64,000 bases of DNA from assembly GCF_024166365.1 (NCBI RefSeq), contig NC_064838.1:203501-267500 (forward strand), in the 5' to 3' direction. Within the stretch, counting starts at the first letter, position 1, and each line of letters opens with the position of its first letter. Below are positions 46,260 through 58,272 of this stretch, piece by piece. The position numbers and the translations under genes are program-made. The notes beneath the pieces were generated by a model. It ran no database searches, had not been told where the DNA came from, and was given only the letters and a program-made list of their open reading frames with translations. This DNA is from Elephas maximus indicus (Eukaryota > Chordata > Mammalia > Proboscidea > Elephantidae).

Positions 46260-47530
46260 CTGTTACTTCTTCCACTGAAGTCTTGAACCCCTCAGAGTCA
46301 TCCATGAGAGTTGAAATCAACTTCTTCCAAACTCCTGTTAATGTTGGTGTTTTGACCTCCTCCCATGAATCACAAATGATCATAATGGCATCAGGAATGA
46401 TGAATCCTTTCCAGAAGGCTTTCAGTTTATTTTTCCCAAATCCATCAGAGGAATCACTGTCTACGGAAGCTGTAGCCTTAGGAAGTTATTTCTTAAATAG
46501 TGAGACTTGAGAGTTGAAATTAATCCTTGATCCCTGGGCTGCAGAATGGATGTTGCATTTGTTAGCAGTCACGCAAACAACATTAATCTCCTTGTCTATC
46601 TCCATCAAAGCTCTTGGGTGACCAGGTGCATCATCAATGAGCAGTAATATTTTGAAAGGGATCTTTTTTTCTGAGCAGTAGGTCTCAACAGTGGGCTTAA
46701 AATATTTAGATATGCTGTCATCCAGTCTTTGTTGTTCCATTTCCCATTTATAGAGCACAGGCAGAGGAGATTTAGTGTAATTCTTAAGGGCCCTAGGATT
46801 TTCAGAATGGTAAATGAGTATTGGCTTCAACTTAAAGTCACTAGCCACATTAACCCCTAACAAAGGGGTAACCCTGTCCTTTGAAGATTTGAAACCAGGC
46901 ATTGACTTCTCCTCTTTACCTGTGAAAGTCCTAGATGGCATCTTCTTCCACTGTAAGGTTGTTTCATCCACATTGAAAATCTGTTGTTTAGTATAGCCAC
47001 TTTCATTAATTATCTTAGCTAGATCTTCTAGATAACTTGCTGCAGCTTGTACATCAGCACTTTTATGCCATGGAGACGGCTTCTTTCCTTAAACTGCAGG
47101 AACCAGCCCCTGCTAGCTTCGAATTTTTCTTCTATAGCTTCCTTACCTCTCTCAGTCTTCACAGAACTAAAGAAAGTTAGGGCTTTGCTCTGGATTAGGT
47201 TTTGGCTTAAGCCAAATGTTGTGGCTGCTTTGATCTTCTATCCAGACCACTAAAACTTTTTCCCTATCAGCAGTAAGGTTGTTTCCCTTTCTTATCACTT
47301 GTGTGTTTGCTGGAGTAGCACTTTCAATTTCCTGGTAGAACTTTTCCTTTGCATTCACAGCTTGGCTAACTATTTGGCACCAGAGGCCCAGCTTTCAGCA
47401 TATCTCAGCTTTCAGCATGCCTTCTTCACTAAGCTTGATCATCTGTAGCTTTTGATTTAAAGTGAGAGATGTGCAACTCTTCCTTTCTCTTGAACACTTA
47501 GAGGCCACTGTAGGGTTATCAAGTAGTCTA
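46260..47530 (-). pseudogene. Tigger transposase remnant
   Basis: Pogo/Tigger transposases have CENP-B-type DNA-binding domains and a DDE catalytic core, and cut and paste the element. Antisense pieces: an N-terminal DNA-binding part around 47395-47530 (SLTLNQKLQMIKLSEEG), a middle piece at 47167-47358 ([22 protein letters not shown]) and a catalytic piece at 46486-46971 ([28 protein letters not shown] with the DD core). Frameshifts and stops lie between them and the C-terminal part is deleted, so no active enzyme is possible. Confidence 0.88.
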
Positions 47531-48029
47531 AATTCAATGTTGTTGTGTGTCAGGGAATAAGGAGGCCTGAGGAGAAGGGAGAGAAGAGGGAATGGCCAGT
47601 TGGTGGAACAGTCAGAACACATGCAACATTTATCGATTAAGTTAGCTGTCTTATATGAGCGTGGTTTGTGGTACCCCAAAACAATTACAATAGTAACATC
47701 AAAGATCATTGATCACAGGTCACCATAAAAAAAAAAAAAGTTTTGAAATATTGCTAAAATTACCAAATGTGACACAGAGACAGGGAAGCGAGCACAAACT
47801 GTTGGGAAGATGGTGCCGATAGACTTGCTTGAGGCAAGGTGCCACAAACCTTCAGTTTGTAAAAAACAGTATCTGTGAGGCACAGTAAAGCAAAGTACAA
47901 TAAAATGAGGTATGCCTGTATTTTAGCAAAAAGAAATCAGGTCTAAAAGTGGTTCAATTTTTTTTTTTTCCTCCCAAACCTGGGACTCTTACAATCTCTG
48001 GGAGTAGTGTAAAAGTAAGGGGTTTCATT

Positions 48030-48125
48030 ATATTGTGTGAGTCTTGGGTGGATCACCAACTTTCTCTGGACCTCAGTTTCCTCATTTATGAAATAAAGAT
48101 GTTGAACATGATAATATTTAATAGT
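48030..48125 (+). repeat. MIR fragment, sense
   Basis: CCAACTTTCTCTGGACCTCAG then TTTCCTCATTTATGAAATAA matches the central MIR core. Confidence 0.65.
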
Positions 48126-48640
48126 TTTAATAAATAGAAGGATCCTTGCACATTTCATGTACACTCTAGCCTCAGTTTGTGACTGTAGCCTGTAGCATGT
48201 CATGTTATTTCTGCACCCAGTTCCGACTTGGTGAGGTCAGAATGACTCGCCTGTCGCAACACACCTCTGGGGCTTTCCCTTTTCTCAGATGTAGCCCAAA
48301 AGGAGTAAAGGCACAGCGAAGGACAGGGTGTGAGGAGATCTAGAGCTGCCCCCTCTTTGTCTTCTTTTTCTCTCCTCTGGGTTCCCACGGCCTTCTCCTC
48401 ATTGGTGTGGGACAGTGGCTGCCTGCATTGTGGACTTGGACCCTTGCACATCTTTCCTGATCCCCTGTTCCTTGCTGCCAGTAACCTTCCCCTCCTAGAG
48501 CAACTCTGGAACTTCCCTGGAACTCATTATCTAGACCCCTTTTAGCACAACATCCCTACCTTTCTCGCCTGTTTCTGGACTGTTCACTCCTTGATGGCTG
48601 CATCCATATCTGATTCATCTTTGCTTCCCTGTATTACATT
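48126..48640. other. Unassigned sequence
   Basis: Mildly GC-rich, unique-looking. Frames of 83 residues on - and 71 on + overlap each other with no domain. Confidence 0.4.
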
Positions 48641-48832
48641 TAGGAGTCCCTGGTTGGGTAAAAGCATTAATCACTGAGCTACTAACCAAAAGGTTGGAGG
48701 TTTGAGTCCATTCAGTGGTGGCTCAGAAGAAGGGCCTGGCAATCTGCTTCTGAAAAATTAGTTATTGAAAACCCCAGGAGCACAGTTTTACTCTGACACA
48801 CATGAGGTTGCCATGATGGCAGCTTGTTTGGT
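48641..48832 (+). mobile_element. AfroSINE, long variant, sense
   Basis: GGAGTCCCTGGTTGGGTAAA head, AACCAAAAGGTTGGAGGTTTG, GAAAACCCCAGGAGCAC and GAGGTTGCCATGATGGCAGC. Confidence 0.85.
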
Positions 48833-49779
48833 TTACTGATTTTATTCCCAATTAATTAATGATTAATGTTCAGTCTTGGCCTGCTTTGTGAGGTGTGGCC
48901 CAGCACAGGGCTTTGCACGTGGCCTGAACTCACTGTACGATTGTTAGATAAATGAGTGAATGTTGGAGATCTAGACAGAGCCTGATGAGCTCCAGCCTTG
49001 ACATTTTACATCTCTGTAATGAAAAGCCTTACTAAAAATAAATGTTGCCTGCATAATATCTAATGCATTCTGTTTGGAGAATGGAAAATGTAACTGCAGG
49101 CACAGCCCGGCCTCATCAAGCCTGTTTGTCACAGTGACAGGAGGGCCATGGTGAGCTCAAGAATTTTCTTGCCTAGAAAATATTGGAATAAACACCATAA
49201 ATATCCAGTGCAAGATCTGTTTCATTCATTTAGTTGGATGAGAGCAATTTAGCTCCCTTTAATTTTTGATCTTTTTCATGATTTTAATGTTTGTTAGTAG
49301 ACGAGTCATGTTAACAGGAACTGTCATTTAACTTGTGAAAAGTGGAGAACTAAATTCAGAAAGGCAGCAAGCTAAGCTTCTCCCGTGGAAGCTGTTTTCT
49401 GCATCCTCTTCTCTACCAGAAAAAGATAATGAAGAAAATGAAAAATCTTTTCTCCTTTGGAGACCTTTAAAGAAAGAAAACTCAAATTCAGAAATGAGTC
49501 CCAGTTTCTCTAGGCCAGGGCTCCCTATCCGTTCCAAGGTCATAGCACATGTACCACATTGTATTTGTGGTGCTGTGGGGTGAAAGATAGACAGCTCATG
49601 GTTGGGGGTGACGGGTGGGTGGGATTTTGTTCTGGCCCACCCAGGACTGCTCCATTTGCCTGGAGACTCCTTGGAGAGAGATTCTACAGCCTCAGTCATG
49701 ACCCTTCTCTCTTACTTTCTCTTCTTGAACTGCGCAGAGCTAAACTTGGCTGGTGGAACCTTGTAATGTCTGTGGATAA

Positions 49780-49785
<6 letters not shown>
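48833..49785. other. Unassigned sequence
   Basis: No recognisable repeat or gene. Overlapping frames at 49328-49699 (-) and 49335-49583 (+) have no domain. Confidence 0.4.

Positions 49786-49816
<31 letters not shown>
49786..49816. repeat. (AT)n microsatellite
   Basis: About 15 uninterrupted AT pairs. Confidence 0.95.
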
Positions 49817-49819
<3 letters not shown>

Positions 49820-49859
49820 ACAGTTCAACGGAGGATAAAAATGTTGTTTCATTTCATTT

Positions 49860-50518
49860 GATTTTTTAAAATTTTTTTATTGTACTTTAAGTGAAAGTTT
49901 ACAAATCAAGTCAGTCTCTCATACAAAAATTTATGTATACCTTGCTGTATACTCCTAGTTGCTCTCCCCCTAATGAGACAGCACACTCCTCTCCACTCTC
50001 TCTTTTTGTGTCCATTCAGCCATCTTCTGACCCCCTCTGCCCTCTCATCTCTCTTCCAGACAGGAGCTGCCCACAATGTTTCATGTGTCTATATGATCCA
50101 AGCTCACTCTTCACCAGTATCATTTTCTATCCCATAGTCCAGTCCAATCCCTGTCTGAAGAGTTGGCTTCGGGAATGGTTCCTGTCTTGGGCTAACAGAA
50201 AGTCTGGGGACCATGACCTCCAGGGTCCTAGTCTCAGTCAGGCCATTAAGTCAGGTCTTTTTATGAGAACTTGGAGTCTGCGTCCCACTGCTCTCCTGCT
50301 CCCTCAGGGGTTCTCTGTTGCCTTCCCTGTCAGGGCAGTCATTGGTTATAGCCGGGCACCATCTAGTTCTTCTGGTCTCAGGCCGAGGTAGTCTCTGGTT
50401 TATGTAGCCCTTTCTGTCTCTTGGGCTCATAATTACCTTGTGTCTTTGGTGTTTTTCATTCTCCTTTGCTCCAGGTGGGTTGAGACCAGTTAGTGCATCT
50501 TAGATGGCTGCTTGCTAG
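49860..50518 (-). mobile_element. LINE-1 3' UTR fragment, antisense
   Basis: TTTTTATTGTACTTTAAGTG at the left matches the 3' end of the full-length L1 at 28393, and GTGTCTTTGGTGTTTTTCATT with ATCTTAGATGGCTGCTTGC matches that element near 28860-28930. The copy stops near 50518 and is 5' truncated. Confidence 0.85.
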
Positions 50519-50611
50519 CGTAAAATAAGTTTTTTTCTTGTCGATCTTCAATGTTATAAAAATTACTCATAATCTCAGGAAGAGATTTTTAAAGGAAAGA
50601 AAATGGCTAAA

Positions 50612-50787
50612 ACAAAAAAAGTATAAAAACCAAACTCACTGCCTTCGAGTCGATTCCAACTCATAGTAACCCTATAGGACAGAGTAGAACTGCCCCATGG
50701 GATTTCCAAGGAGCAGCTGAAGGATTCGAACTGCCAGCCATTCGGTAATCAGCCAAGCTCTTAGCCACTGCACCACCAGGGCTCCTC
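50612..50787 (-). mobile_element. AfroSINE, short variant, antisense
   Basis: CTGCCTTCGAGTCGATTCC, CCCTATAGGACAGAGTAG, CAAGGAGCAGCTGAAGG and CACTGCACCACCAGGGCTCC. Well preserved. Confidence 0.92.
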
Positions 50788-50816
50788 CTTTTGGTTAGTT
50801 ATCCCAGATATTTAGA

Positions 50817-51566
50817 ATATAGTATTGTGGTTAATTCCACAGGCTTAGGGTCAGGTAACCTGTGTTCATATCCTTAGACTCTGTTGCTTTCTAATTGTGT
50901 GACCTGAGGAAAACTATAACATATCCTTGGCTTAGTTTCCTCATTTGTAAAATGGGACTGATAATAGTGGCTGTCTGAGAGGGTCATTGTTAGGCTTAAA
51001 TTAGATTACCCTTATAAGCACTCTATCATCTGTCTGTCAGTTTGTTGTACTGTGGTGGCATGTGTGTTGCTATGATGCTAGAAGCTATGCCACTGGTATT
51101 TCAAATACCAGCAGGGGTCACTCATGGTGGCCAGGTTTCAGTGGAGCTTCTAGACTAAGACTAGAAAGAAAGGCCTGGTGGTCTACTTCTGAAAATTAGC
51201 CAATGAAGACCTTATGGATCACTGCAGAACACTGTCTGACTTATTTGCTTTGGATGTGTCATCAGGAGGGATTGATCACTAAAGGAGGACATCAGGTTTG
51301 GTGACTTAGAAGGCCAGTGAAGACATAGGAGGCCCTTGGTGAGAGGAATTGGCACGGTAGCCACAACAATGGACTCAAATGTCTTGGTGATTGTGAGGTT
51401 GATGCAGAATCAGCCAATGCTTTGTTCTTTTGTACATAAGTTCACCATGAGTTGGAGTCAGCTCAGCAGCAGCTACCTACCTACTTACTCCATCTAGCTA
51501 CCTATGTACCTACTCTATCAGCACTCAGTGCCTGGCACCTAGCAAGTGCTCAATAAATGGTGATAT
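50817..51566 (+). repeat. MIR, sense, split by a short RTE derivative
   Basis: The left part (GGTTAATTCCACAGGC through TCATTTGTAAAATGGGACTG and AAATTAGATTACC) and the right part (CTCAGTGCCTGGCACCTAG and AAGTGCTCAATAAATG) are consecutive MIR text separated by the element at 51029-51511. Confidence 0.8.
51029..51511 (+). mobile_element. Internally deleted RTE that transposed as a unit
   Basis: Starts TCTGTCTGTCAGTTTGTTG like the 5' end of the RTE at 6395 and follows it for about 210 bp to CACTGTCTGAC. It then jumps directly to the RTE 3' region (TTATTTGCTTTGGATGTGTC, encoding the YFGHV-like block) and runs to the 3' end (CATGAGTTGGAGTCAGCTC) plus a (CTAC)n-like tail. An exact 9 bp duplication ACTCTATCA (51020-51028, 51512-51520) bounds the whole. 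About 2.8 kb of the parent is absent and it encodes nothing. Confidence 0.88.
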
Positions 51567-51579
51567 TAAAAAAATTTTT

Positions 51580-52040
51580 TTTAATATCTATCATTTAAAT
51601 TTTTATTTTGTTGTTGTTGACAATATACACAGCAAAACATATACCAATTCATCAGTTTCTACATGCACCATTTAGTGACTGATTACATCCTTTGAGTTGT
51701 ACAACCATTCTCATCTTTTTCTAAGTTGTTCCTCCCGCATTAACATACAATCACTGCCCTCTAAGGTTCCCCTCTAATTATTCGAGTTGCTATTATCAGT
51801 TTGATCCCATATAGATAGTTCTTAAAAGAGCGTAATTCTCAAGGGAGACATTGTTTACTAGTTAAGCTAAACTATTGTTTGGTTTTAAGACTTCAGGGGA
51901 TATTTTTGGTTTAAGGTTTAAAGCTTATTTCAGGGCAACAGTTTCAGGGGTTCATCCAACCTTCATGGCTCCAGGAAGCCTGGAGCCCATGAGAGTTTGA
52001 AATTCCATGTTGCATTTCCCCCCTTTTGACCAGGATTCTT
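51580..52040 (-). mobile_element. LINE-1 3' UTR fragment of another subfamily, antisense
   Basis: GTTGACAATATACACAGC and ACCAATTCATCAGTTTCTAC resemble the L1 text at 22370-22430 but are better preserved, and the piece differs from the L1 3' end at 28393. The right boundary is uncertain. Confidence 0.6.
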
Positions 52041-53383
52041 CTGTAGAATAAGCAGTGATGTTATTATTATTTCTGTTTACTGTATGAAAAAATAAGTCAG
52101 AGTTATAAAATAATGGATGGAGGCATCCGCTCCCCTCAAAATCCATAGTGCCTTTGCTTTCTAAATGAATTTGATCCCAGTGGGGCTTTTTCACTGGTGT
52201 TTTGACTGTTGATGAGGCTTGAAGAATGCAGACGGGAAGTTTGGCGCCCAAATTGGAGGTTCTCACATTCAGAGATCGTTTGTGGCCCTTTTGAACCAGA
52301 GGCCCTTCTCTTGGCAACATGCCCACTGTGGTGCTCCAAAGCTGCAAGCTTTACGGAGGTAGAGCACAAAATGGCCATGACAAATAAGGTCAGAATGCCA
52401 GGGTCAGTGGCCCAGCTATCTATTCTGTGAACCTGTGTTGTAGTCTTCCCCTCCTCAACTCATGATATGTTATTGTAATTTGCAAAGTTCCCCATCTGGT
52501 GTAGTTGTATTGGAAAGTAAATTATTTAGTTGTAATAATTTGTGTTTACGTAGCCTCAATACTGCTTTTCTAAGTTGCAACTCAGAAGTTAACCTCAGGC
52601 ATCCATAAACAACTGGATTCTGATATTCAGATCTGGATGCAATACATGGTATCTTATGTCCCCAGAAACCTCATAATTTTATAAAGGAGAAGCCTGAAAT
52701 GCCCTGTTTGTTCTATCCTTGACTCTTTCCCCACAATACGATTTCTCAAATCATATCAGCCTTCTTGGGGCCATACAAGCCCAGAAGAAGTACTTTTTCT
52801 AATTTGTATAAGATGCTGTGTAGACGGGCCCAAACCAATGGACTCCCTGTAGTTTCACATAAATGCAAATCCCATTAAAAAGCAAACTCAGAAAAGGGAA
52901 GACACCAGCCCTTACTTGTCCTGTTGCATAATTCTTCCTAGATGTACACATATTTCTTTTTCAGCCCCCAGCAAGGCTTTCACTTTCCTTTATTTTCATG
53001 GCTGATTTAGGCCATGAAGCCATTTCCTCAGGTTGAAGAACTATCAATGGTCTTTTGGGCTGTGCCTTATCACGGACAATTGCTTAACTGCATTATAAAC
53101 CTGTGTCAGGGGAAGCTGTCTTGCTAAAGCAGGACTGGTCTAAATGGAGATTTAGGATGCAGTGTAGAGATGATTATATCAAGACAGATGTTTCCAGAGG
53201 CACCAGGGTGGACAGGCTGGATTCAGAGAGAGCTAGGGGTATGACCCTGGCATGCAATTACTTCCCCCACTCCTTGTTGACTCACTGACCTCCTTGGATG
53301 CTGAGGGAATGTTTCATTTTTGTTGTGTGCTCCTGTGCTTTTAGGTGGGATGACAACCCCACAGCTCGACCTTCCTGGCGTTG
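52041..53383. other. Unassigned sequence
   Basis: No gene or repeat is identified. Overlapping antisense frames at 51952-52378 begin inside repeat sequence and have no domain. Confidence 0.4.
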
Positions 53384-53955
53384 GAGAGGGCATGGCATAA
53401 ACAGGCCTCTTATGTACTGCTGGTGGAAGTGGAAACCAGATCAGCCTCTTAGTAGGGCAGTTTGGCAGTATCTAGGAGTCCCTGGGTGGTGCAAACAGTA
53501 ATGCACTTGGCTGCTAACAGAAGGGGAGGTTCGAGTCCACCCAGAGGTGCCTTGGAAGAAAGGCCTGGTGGTCTACTTCCAAAATATCAGCCATTGAAAA
53601 ACCCCATGAGCACAGCTCTGCTCTGACACACGTGGGGTCGCTGTGAGTGGGAATCAACTCCACTGCAACTGGCACTGGTTTATGAAAAAATTTGCAACTT
53701 TGTGACCCAGAAATTCTACTAGGAATTTGTCCTACAGATAACTTGCACATACATGCAAATATGTTTGCACAAGGAAGTTTATTGCTGCATTATTTTGTTT
53801 TAAAATAATACTAAAAGCAATTTAATTTTTCATAAGTAAGATAATGGCTAACTATATCATTGTACTCATACTGTAGAATATCTTGCAGCTGTTAAAAATA
53901 ATGAGGCGGATCTGTATGTGGTGATATGGAACAATCTCTAGATAGATGGTTAATA
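53384..53955 (+). mobile_element. Old LINE-1 fragment, sense, split by a SINE
   Basis: GTACTGCTGGTGGAAGTGG and TAGTAGGGCAGTTTGGCAG before the SINE, then CCCAGAAATTCTACTAGGAA, TTTATTGCTGCATTATTTTG and CTTGCAGCTGTTAAAAATAA after it, follow the ORF2 end and 3' region of old mammalian L1s. Confidence 0.75.
53476..53683 (+). mobile_element. AfroSINE, long variant, sense, nested in L1
   Basis: GGAGTCCCTGGGTGGTGCAA head is the best example of the long variant; then GGTTCGAGTCCACCC (B-box-like), AGAAAGGCCTGGTGGTC and GTGGGGTCGCTGTGAGTGGG. Confidence 0.92.
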
Positions 53956-53959
53956 ATAA

Positions 53960-54210
53960 TAACAGTTAACACTGAGAGCTTATTGTGTGTCTGCACTAGT
54001 GTGCTCCTTTTATTTATATTATCTTGTTTAATCTTCACAATAGCCTTATGAGCTAGGAACTGTTATTATGTATATTTTATAGATGAGAAAACTGAGACAG
54101 GGGGAGGTCAGGTCACTTGCCCAAAATAGCATTAAGAGTACCTGGTAGAGCTGGGGTTTGAACCCAGCTACTTCGGCTTCAGAGCCCGAGCTCTTAATCA
54201 CTGTAGTATA
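53960..54210 (-). repeat. MIR, antisense, nearly complete
   Basis: GAGAGCTTATTGTGTGTCTG, TTTAATCTTCACAATAGCC, ATGAGAAAACTGAGACAG, GGTCACTTGCCCAAAATAG and GGGTTTGAACCCAGC are the antisense MIR landmarks in order. Confidence 0.9.
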
Positions 54211-54954
54211 TATCCAGGTATAAAGAATGATCTGCATTTGTGGTTTTTAAATAAATATATACTTATATCCCATCCATAGAAGAGAGCATTCACTAAGATA
54301 TGGACATCTTAGGAAAGATCTCATCCATGTTTTCAAAATTTATTATGAGATAAAGGGGAAGGGCAGTTAGACTGTGTGGCCCTTACGATGATTCCTCAGG
54401 GGAGGTCACGGGCCCCTTCCTCCTGTCTTCATGCGTGTGCTCACGCTCTGTCTAATTTCAGGCTGAGGGGCTCTGGAGGAAGGGTTGTGCCTGAGCTTAG
54501 GAGGAAGCCCAAATGTTTGAGGACTGCGCATCAAACACATTTATTTGAGTGGGCTGGGATCAGCTGAATGTTGTGTGATTAGCTCTGCTTGGGAGAAGTA
54601 TTCTTTTCATCAAGTCATATTTCCAGCTTGATTGTTTTTTCATCTTGCACCAGCTGGGTATTGACATCACCTCACCCAAACTTCAGATTATGAAAAATCA
54701 TAGCCAATTTACAAACTGCTGTATGAAATAAGCCTTGAATTTTGTTATGCTTTTGATCCTTATTGATGCCACGTTATATATATTCCATTTGGGTGCTTCC
54801 TGCTTTCTACTTTAAACAAAAGGCCATTGGTAAAGTGTTAATGCTAAATAATAGACGCAATTCTCTTTTTTCAGGAAGTCACCTCAGAATACACAAGGCA
54901 AAGCTCTTAACCCTTCTCTGAATGCCTGTGATTCTTACAGGCTAAACCACACCA
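54211..54954. other. Unassigned sequence
   Basis: No gene or repeat recognised. Confidence 0.4.
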
Positions 54955-55146
54955 AGAGTCCCTGGGTAGTGCAAATGGTTAACGTGCTCAACAGCTAACT
55001 GAAAGGTTGGAGGTTCAAGTCTACCCAGAGATGCCTCAGAAGAAAGGCTTGGTGATCTACCTCTGAAAAATCAGCCACTGAAAACCCTATAGAGCACAGT
55101 TCTACGTTGACATACCTGGGGTCAGGCCTACTTGACAGCAACTGGC
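54955..55146 (+). mobile_element. AfroSINE, long variant, sense
   Basis: GAGTCCCTGGGTAGTGCAAA head, GGAGGTTCAAGTCTACCC, AGAAAGGCTTGGTGATCTAC and a degraded tail CTTGACAGCAACTGGC. Confidence 0.88.
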
Positions 55147-55224
55147 TAAGCCACACAAAACCCCCAATGACCTCAAAGCCACTAAACCCAACAGATGCTT
55201 TTAGGACATATCTTCCTAGCCTTC

Positions 55225-55915
55225 CGTGTGGCATTTGAAGCCGTTGACCACATTCTAATTCTCAGCGTCTCTTCCCTTGGATTCCATAGCAGCGCTTGGC
55301 CCCATTTCACCTTCTCCCTCTCTCCCACCCACCCTTTTAGTCCTCATCTCTGGATCCTCTCACCCCTGCGTCTTGAATGTTAGTGTTTTCACGATTACTT
55401 GATCATCTTCATTTTTTTCACTCTGTTCTTTGTCCTTTGGCAATCTTATATGAAGCCATGATTTCAGTTACTTGCATGCATTGGCTCGTCTCAAAACTGT
55501 ACTGTAACTCAGACTCTTTCATAACTTCCAGATCTATCTATTCATGTGTCTACAGGACATTCGTCTGACTGACCCACATCCACATCACATTCAGCATATC
55601 CAGAACTGAATTCCTTATCCTTCCCCAAGTCTAATCCTTTTCCCATATTCCCTTTATCATTGAAAGGTATCACCCTACACCCAGTTTCACAAAATTTCTT
55701 GTATCATACTTCATTGCTTTTGCCTACACTATTGCAATATCTTCATTATTGAATTATTGATTTTACCTCTTTTGATTCATTCTCCATTACTGCCACCAGA
55801 GTTAACTTTGTAACGTGTAAATCTCCTGTTTCATATTTGCAATATCTGCTCCATCAGCTGTGGTTTAAAATGGATGTTTCTTAGATGGCCAGTAAGATGG
55901 TTCTCACCTCTCAAG
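55225..55915 (+). repeat. L2/CR1-type LINE fragment, sense
   Basis: The order of CATCCAGAACTGAATTCC-like text, then AATCCTTTTCCCATATTCCC, then TATCACCCTACACCCAG resembles the C-terminal RT region of L2/CR1 LINEs (the stretch before a conserved LGVILDSSLS motif). It is very old, with many stops. Boundaries and family are tentative. Confidence 0.5.
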
Positions 55916-56788
55916 CTTCAGCTTGTAACATAAACTTGGTGGACTTGTGAGGATCTTTCACCACAGGTGTGTAGCAAAACAAGTCTGGGTCTCCAGATGG
56001 TCTGCTCCTGATTGAGGGAAGAGAAGTAGCTGGTGTCGTCTGACCCTGCCCAGGCCCAAGACTTGCGTTAACATTCCTTGAGTGTCAGGGGGTGCTGAGC
56101 CTGCTTCTTTTAATTATTCAATTAATGGATAGAAAGGGATACTTGACTGAGAAAGGGTTTAAGTACTGATGAAATCTGCTGAGTATTAGCTGAGCACCTG
56201 CTATGAGACCAGGCTGTAGCTAATGGGAGGAAGTTTTAAGACGTATCGCTGACTTTTAGAAGCTTACACAATTGCTAGGATGCAGGCACAAGAAGCTTGT
56301 CCAGGTGGTATAATTTCAGAGAACCTCCCAACGCAACTCAACTGAGACCATCTCTCTTTTACTTGTGTGCTCCAGTGTACACAAGGTATAAAGACTTCTA
56401 TTTCACAGTCTGTGATGTGGCTTACAACTATGCCTGGGAGTGGAACCTGTCAGCCACCATATGTGAAACTTGAATCAGAGCTCACAAAGTGGTTGTCTAT
56501 TGATCATTTAGTTTAATTCTTATAGTGATTTTAAAAAATGTGAATTAGTAGTCAATATTTTATCATCTTGAAATTTCACTTAAAGACACAGATTTATGAT
56601 TTCTCTTGAAAAACCTGAAGATCTTACACCGTTGATACTTCATTCCTCCTGGCAGTACTGAGAAGCACCAGCCCTTTTAGATGGAACATCCCTCACGAGG
56701 TCCTCATAGTCCCTGTCCAACCTGCTGTGCGTACCTGGCCCTGAATTTGTGGCCCCTGCTATAAATAGCTGACTCAAGGGAGATCTTC
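55916..56788. other. Unassigned sequence
   Basis: No gene or clear repeat. Confidence 0.4.
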
Positions 56789-57116
56789 TGTCTTAGATAT
56801 GTAGTGCTGCTATAACAGAAATGCCACAAGTGGGTGTCTTTAACAAAAATAAATTTACCCTTTTGCAGTTTAGGAGTCTAGAAGTCTGAGTTCAGAGCAC
56901 TAGCTCCAGGGTAAGGCTTTCTCTTCTCTGTTTGTTCTGGAGGAATGTCCTTGTCGTCTGTCTTTCTCTGGTCTAGGAGCTTCTCAGTGCTGGGACCCTG
57001 GGCCAAAGGACACACTCTGCTCCCAGCTTTTCTTTCTTAGTGGTAAGGAGGTCCCTGTCATCTCTGCTTGATTCTCTTTTTTATATCTCAAAAGAGATTA
57101 ACTCAAGATACAATCC
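56789..57116 (-). mobile_element. Truncated solo LTR, antisense
   Basis: Starts TGTCTTAGATATGTAGTGC and follows the antisense LTR through TATATCTCAAAAGAGATTAAC, then stops; the LTR 5' portion is missing. Only one end is preserved, so no duplication can be tested. Confidence 0.8.
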
Positions 57117-58272
57117 TTTTTCCAAAGGGAAGCCACTGACCTCTAGCTGATCATTGTCATGAGGGAGTATAGGTTCATTTAAGGCATATCTCCTGGTTGT
57201 TCCTAAGACACTGGATATCTGGATGTCTCTATTTTCATATGACATATTCTCCTTTTCAAGTCAGGCCAAAACGAACAAACGAATGAACGAATGAACAAAC
57301 AACCAACCCCATGTTTGTATGCTGCAAGTTTGCAATTTCTGCTTTGGTAGAAAGGGATGGTGGTATTTCAGGCTCTTTGGGGACCAGGTTTTTAGGTGGA
57401 GACCTTCCTTCTCAAGTCATACCATGTTAATGGAAGCCTCCTTTACTTGCACGTATGTGGGCCTGCAGGGCAGTGGGGAGGTGCTCTTTGGATAAGGGTG
57501 TGCTCATGTTTGAGAATCCCTCTGAAGCCAAGAGGCCTACTCCTCAGCTCCTCTGTGTGGGCTTGCCCAGCACCTGCTAGGAAATTATTGCTGTGGAAAA
57601 CACTGACCTCTAGGCCTCTCTGCCATTTGCTGATGCTGGGAAAGATGGGAAGAACATTTCTTGTCCTTAAAGGTACTGTGCTCTGTGCAATAAAGACTTT
57701 TTATGTCTTCAGGTTAGTCTTTAGTTAATCCACTTTTTTCCATATAAGGGATTTTGTACTGGGTCCCATTATGTTTTGACACGTGCCTCCAGCAGTGTTT
57801 ATCACGTCATCGATCCAGAATTGCCAGCTGCCAACCTTCCAATTCTTTTGTAATGCAGCAAGGGTTTGGTGGTACAACAGAAGATATACCATGAATTATT
57901 AAGGATGGTTGGTAATTGAAGAGCTTTAGCTCTCGTGGTATATTACTCAACACATTCTTCTTCCTCGGGCTTCCCGAGCAAGTATATAGGGCATCTGTGT
58001 TAGGATCTCCGTTGGAGCTTTTAAATGCTAAGTGGACTATTAATAATAGGTAACTTTAATACAACGCTGAATTTATTTGTGAGAGATGGAGCCTGGGTAT
58101 CTTAATACAGACAGGCCCTGGGGTGTCACTGCATCGATTTGTATTTTGTTGGCTACTGCTGTTGTCATCATTTTTATTATTCTTATTTAAGGGAAGATGG
58201 AGGAGTGGAGCTATATGTCCTCTTTCCCCAAATTCAGAAGACTTTATTTGGAGGTCATAAGATCGCCTATTG
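57117..58272. other. Unassigned sequence with a short GAAC/GAAT simple repeat
   Basis: A CGAACAAACGAATGAACGAA run is at about 57272-57300. A 110-residue + frame (57396-57728) has no domain. Confidence 0.4.

Larger units (their letters stand above)
45840..47918 (-). mobile_element. Tigger1-like DNA transposon (TcMar)
   Basis: The left end AGGCACGCCTCAGAGATG and right end GAGGTATGCCTG form matching inverted ends, flanked by TA dinucleotides (45838-45839 and 47919-47920), the target duplication of the Tc1/mariner superfamily. Excluding a nested SINE it is about 1.9 kb, shorter than the 2.4 kb full Tigger1 because of an internal deletion near 46255. The transposase lies on the - strand and is broken. 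Confidence 0.92.
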
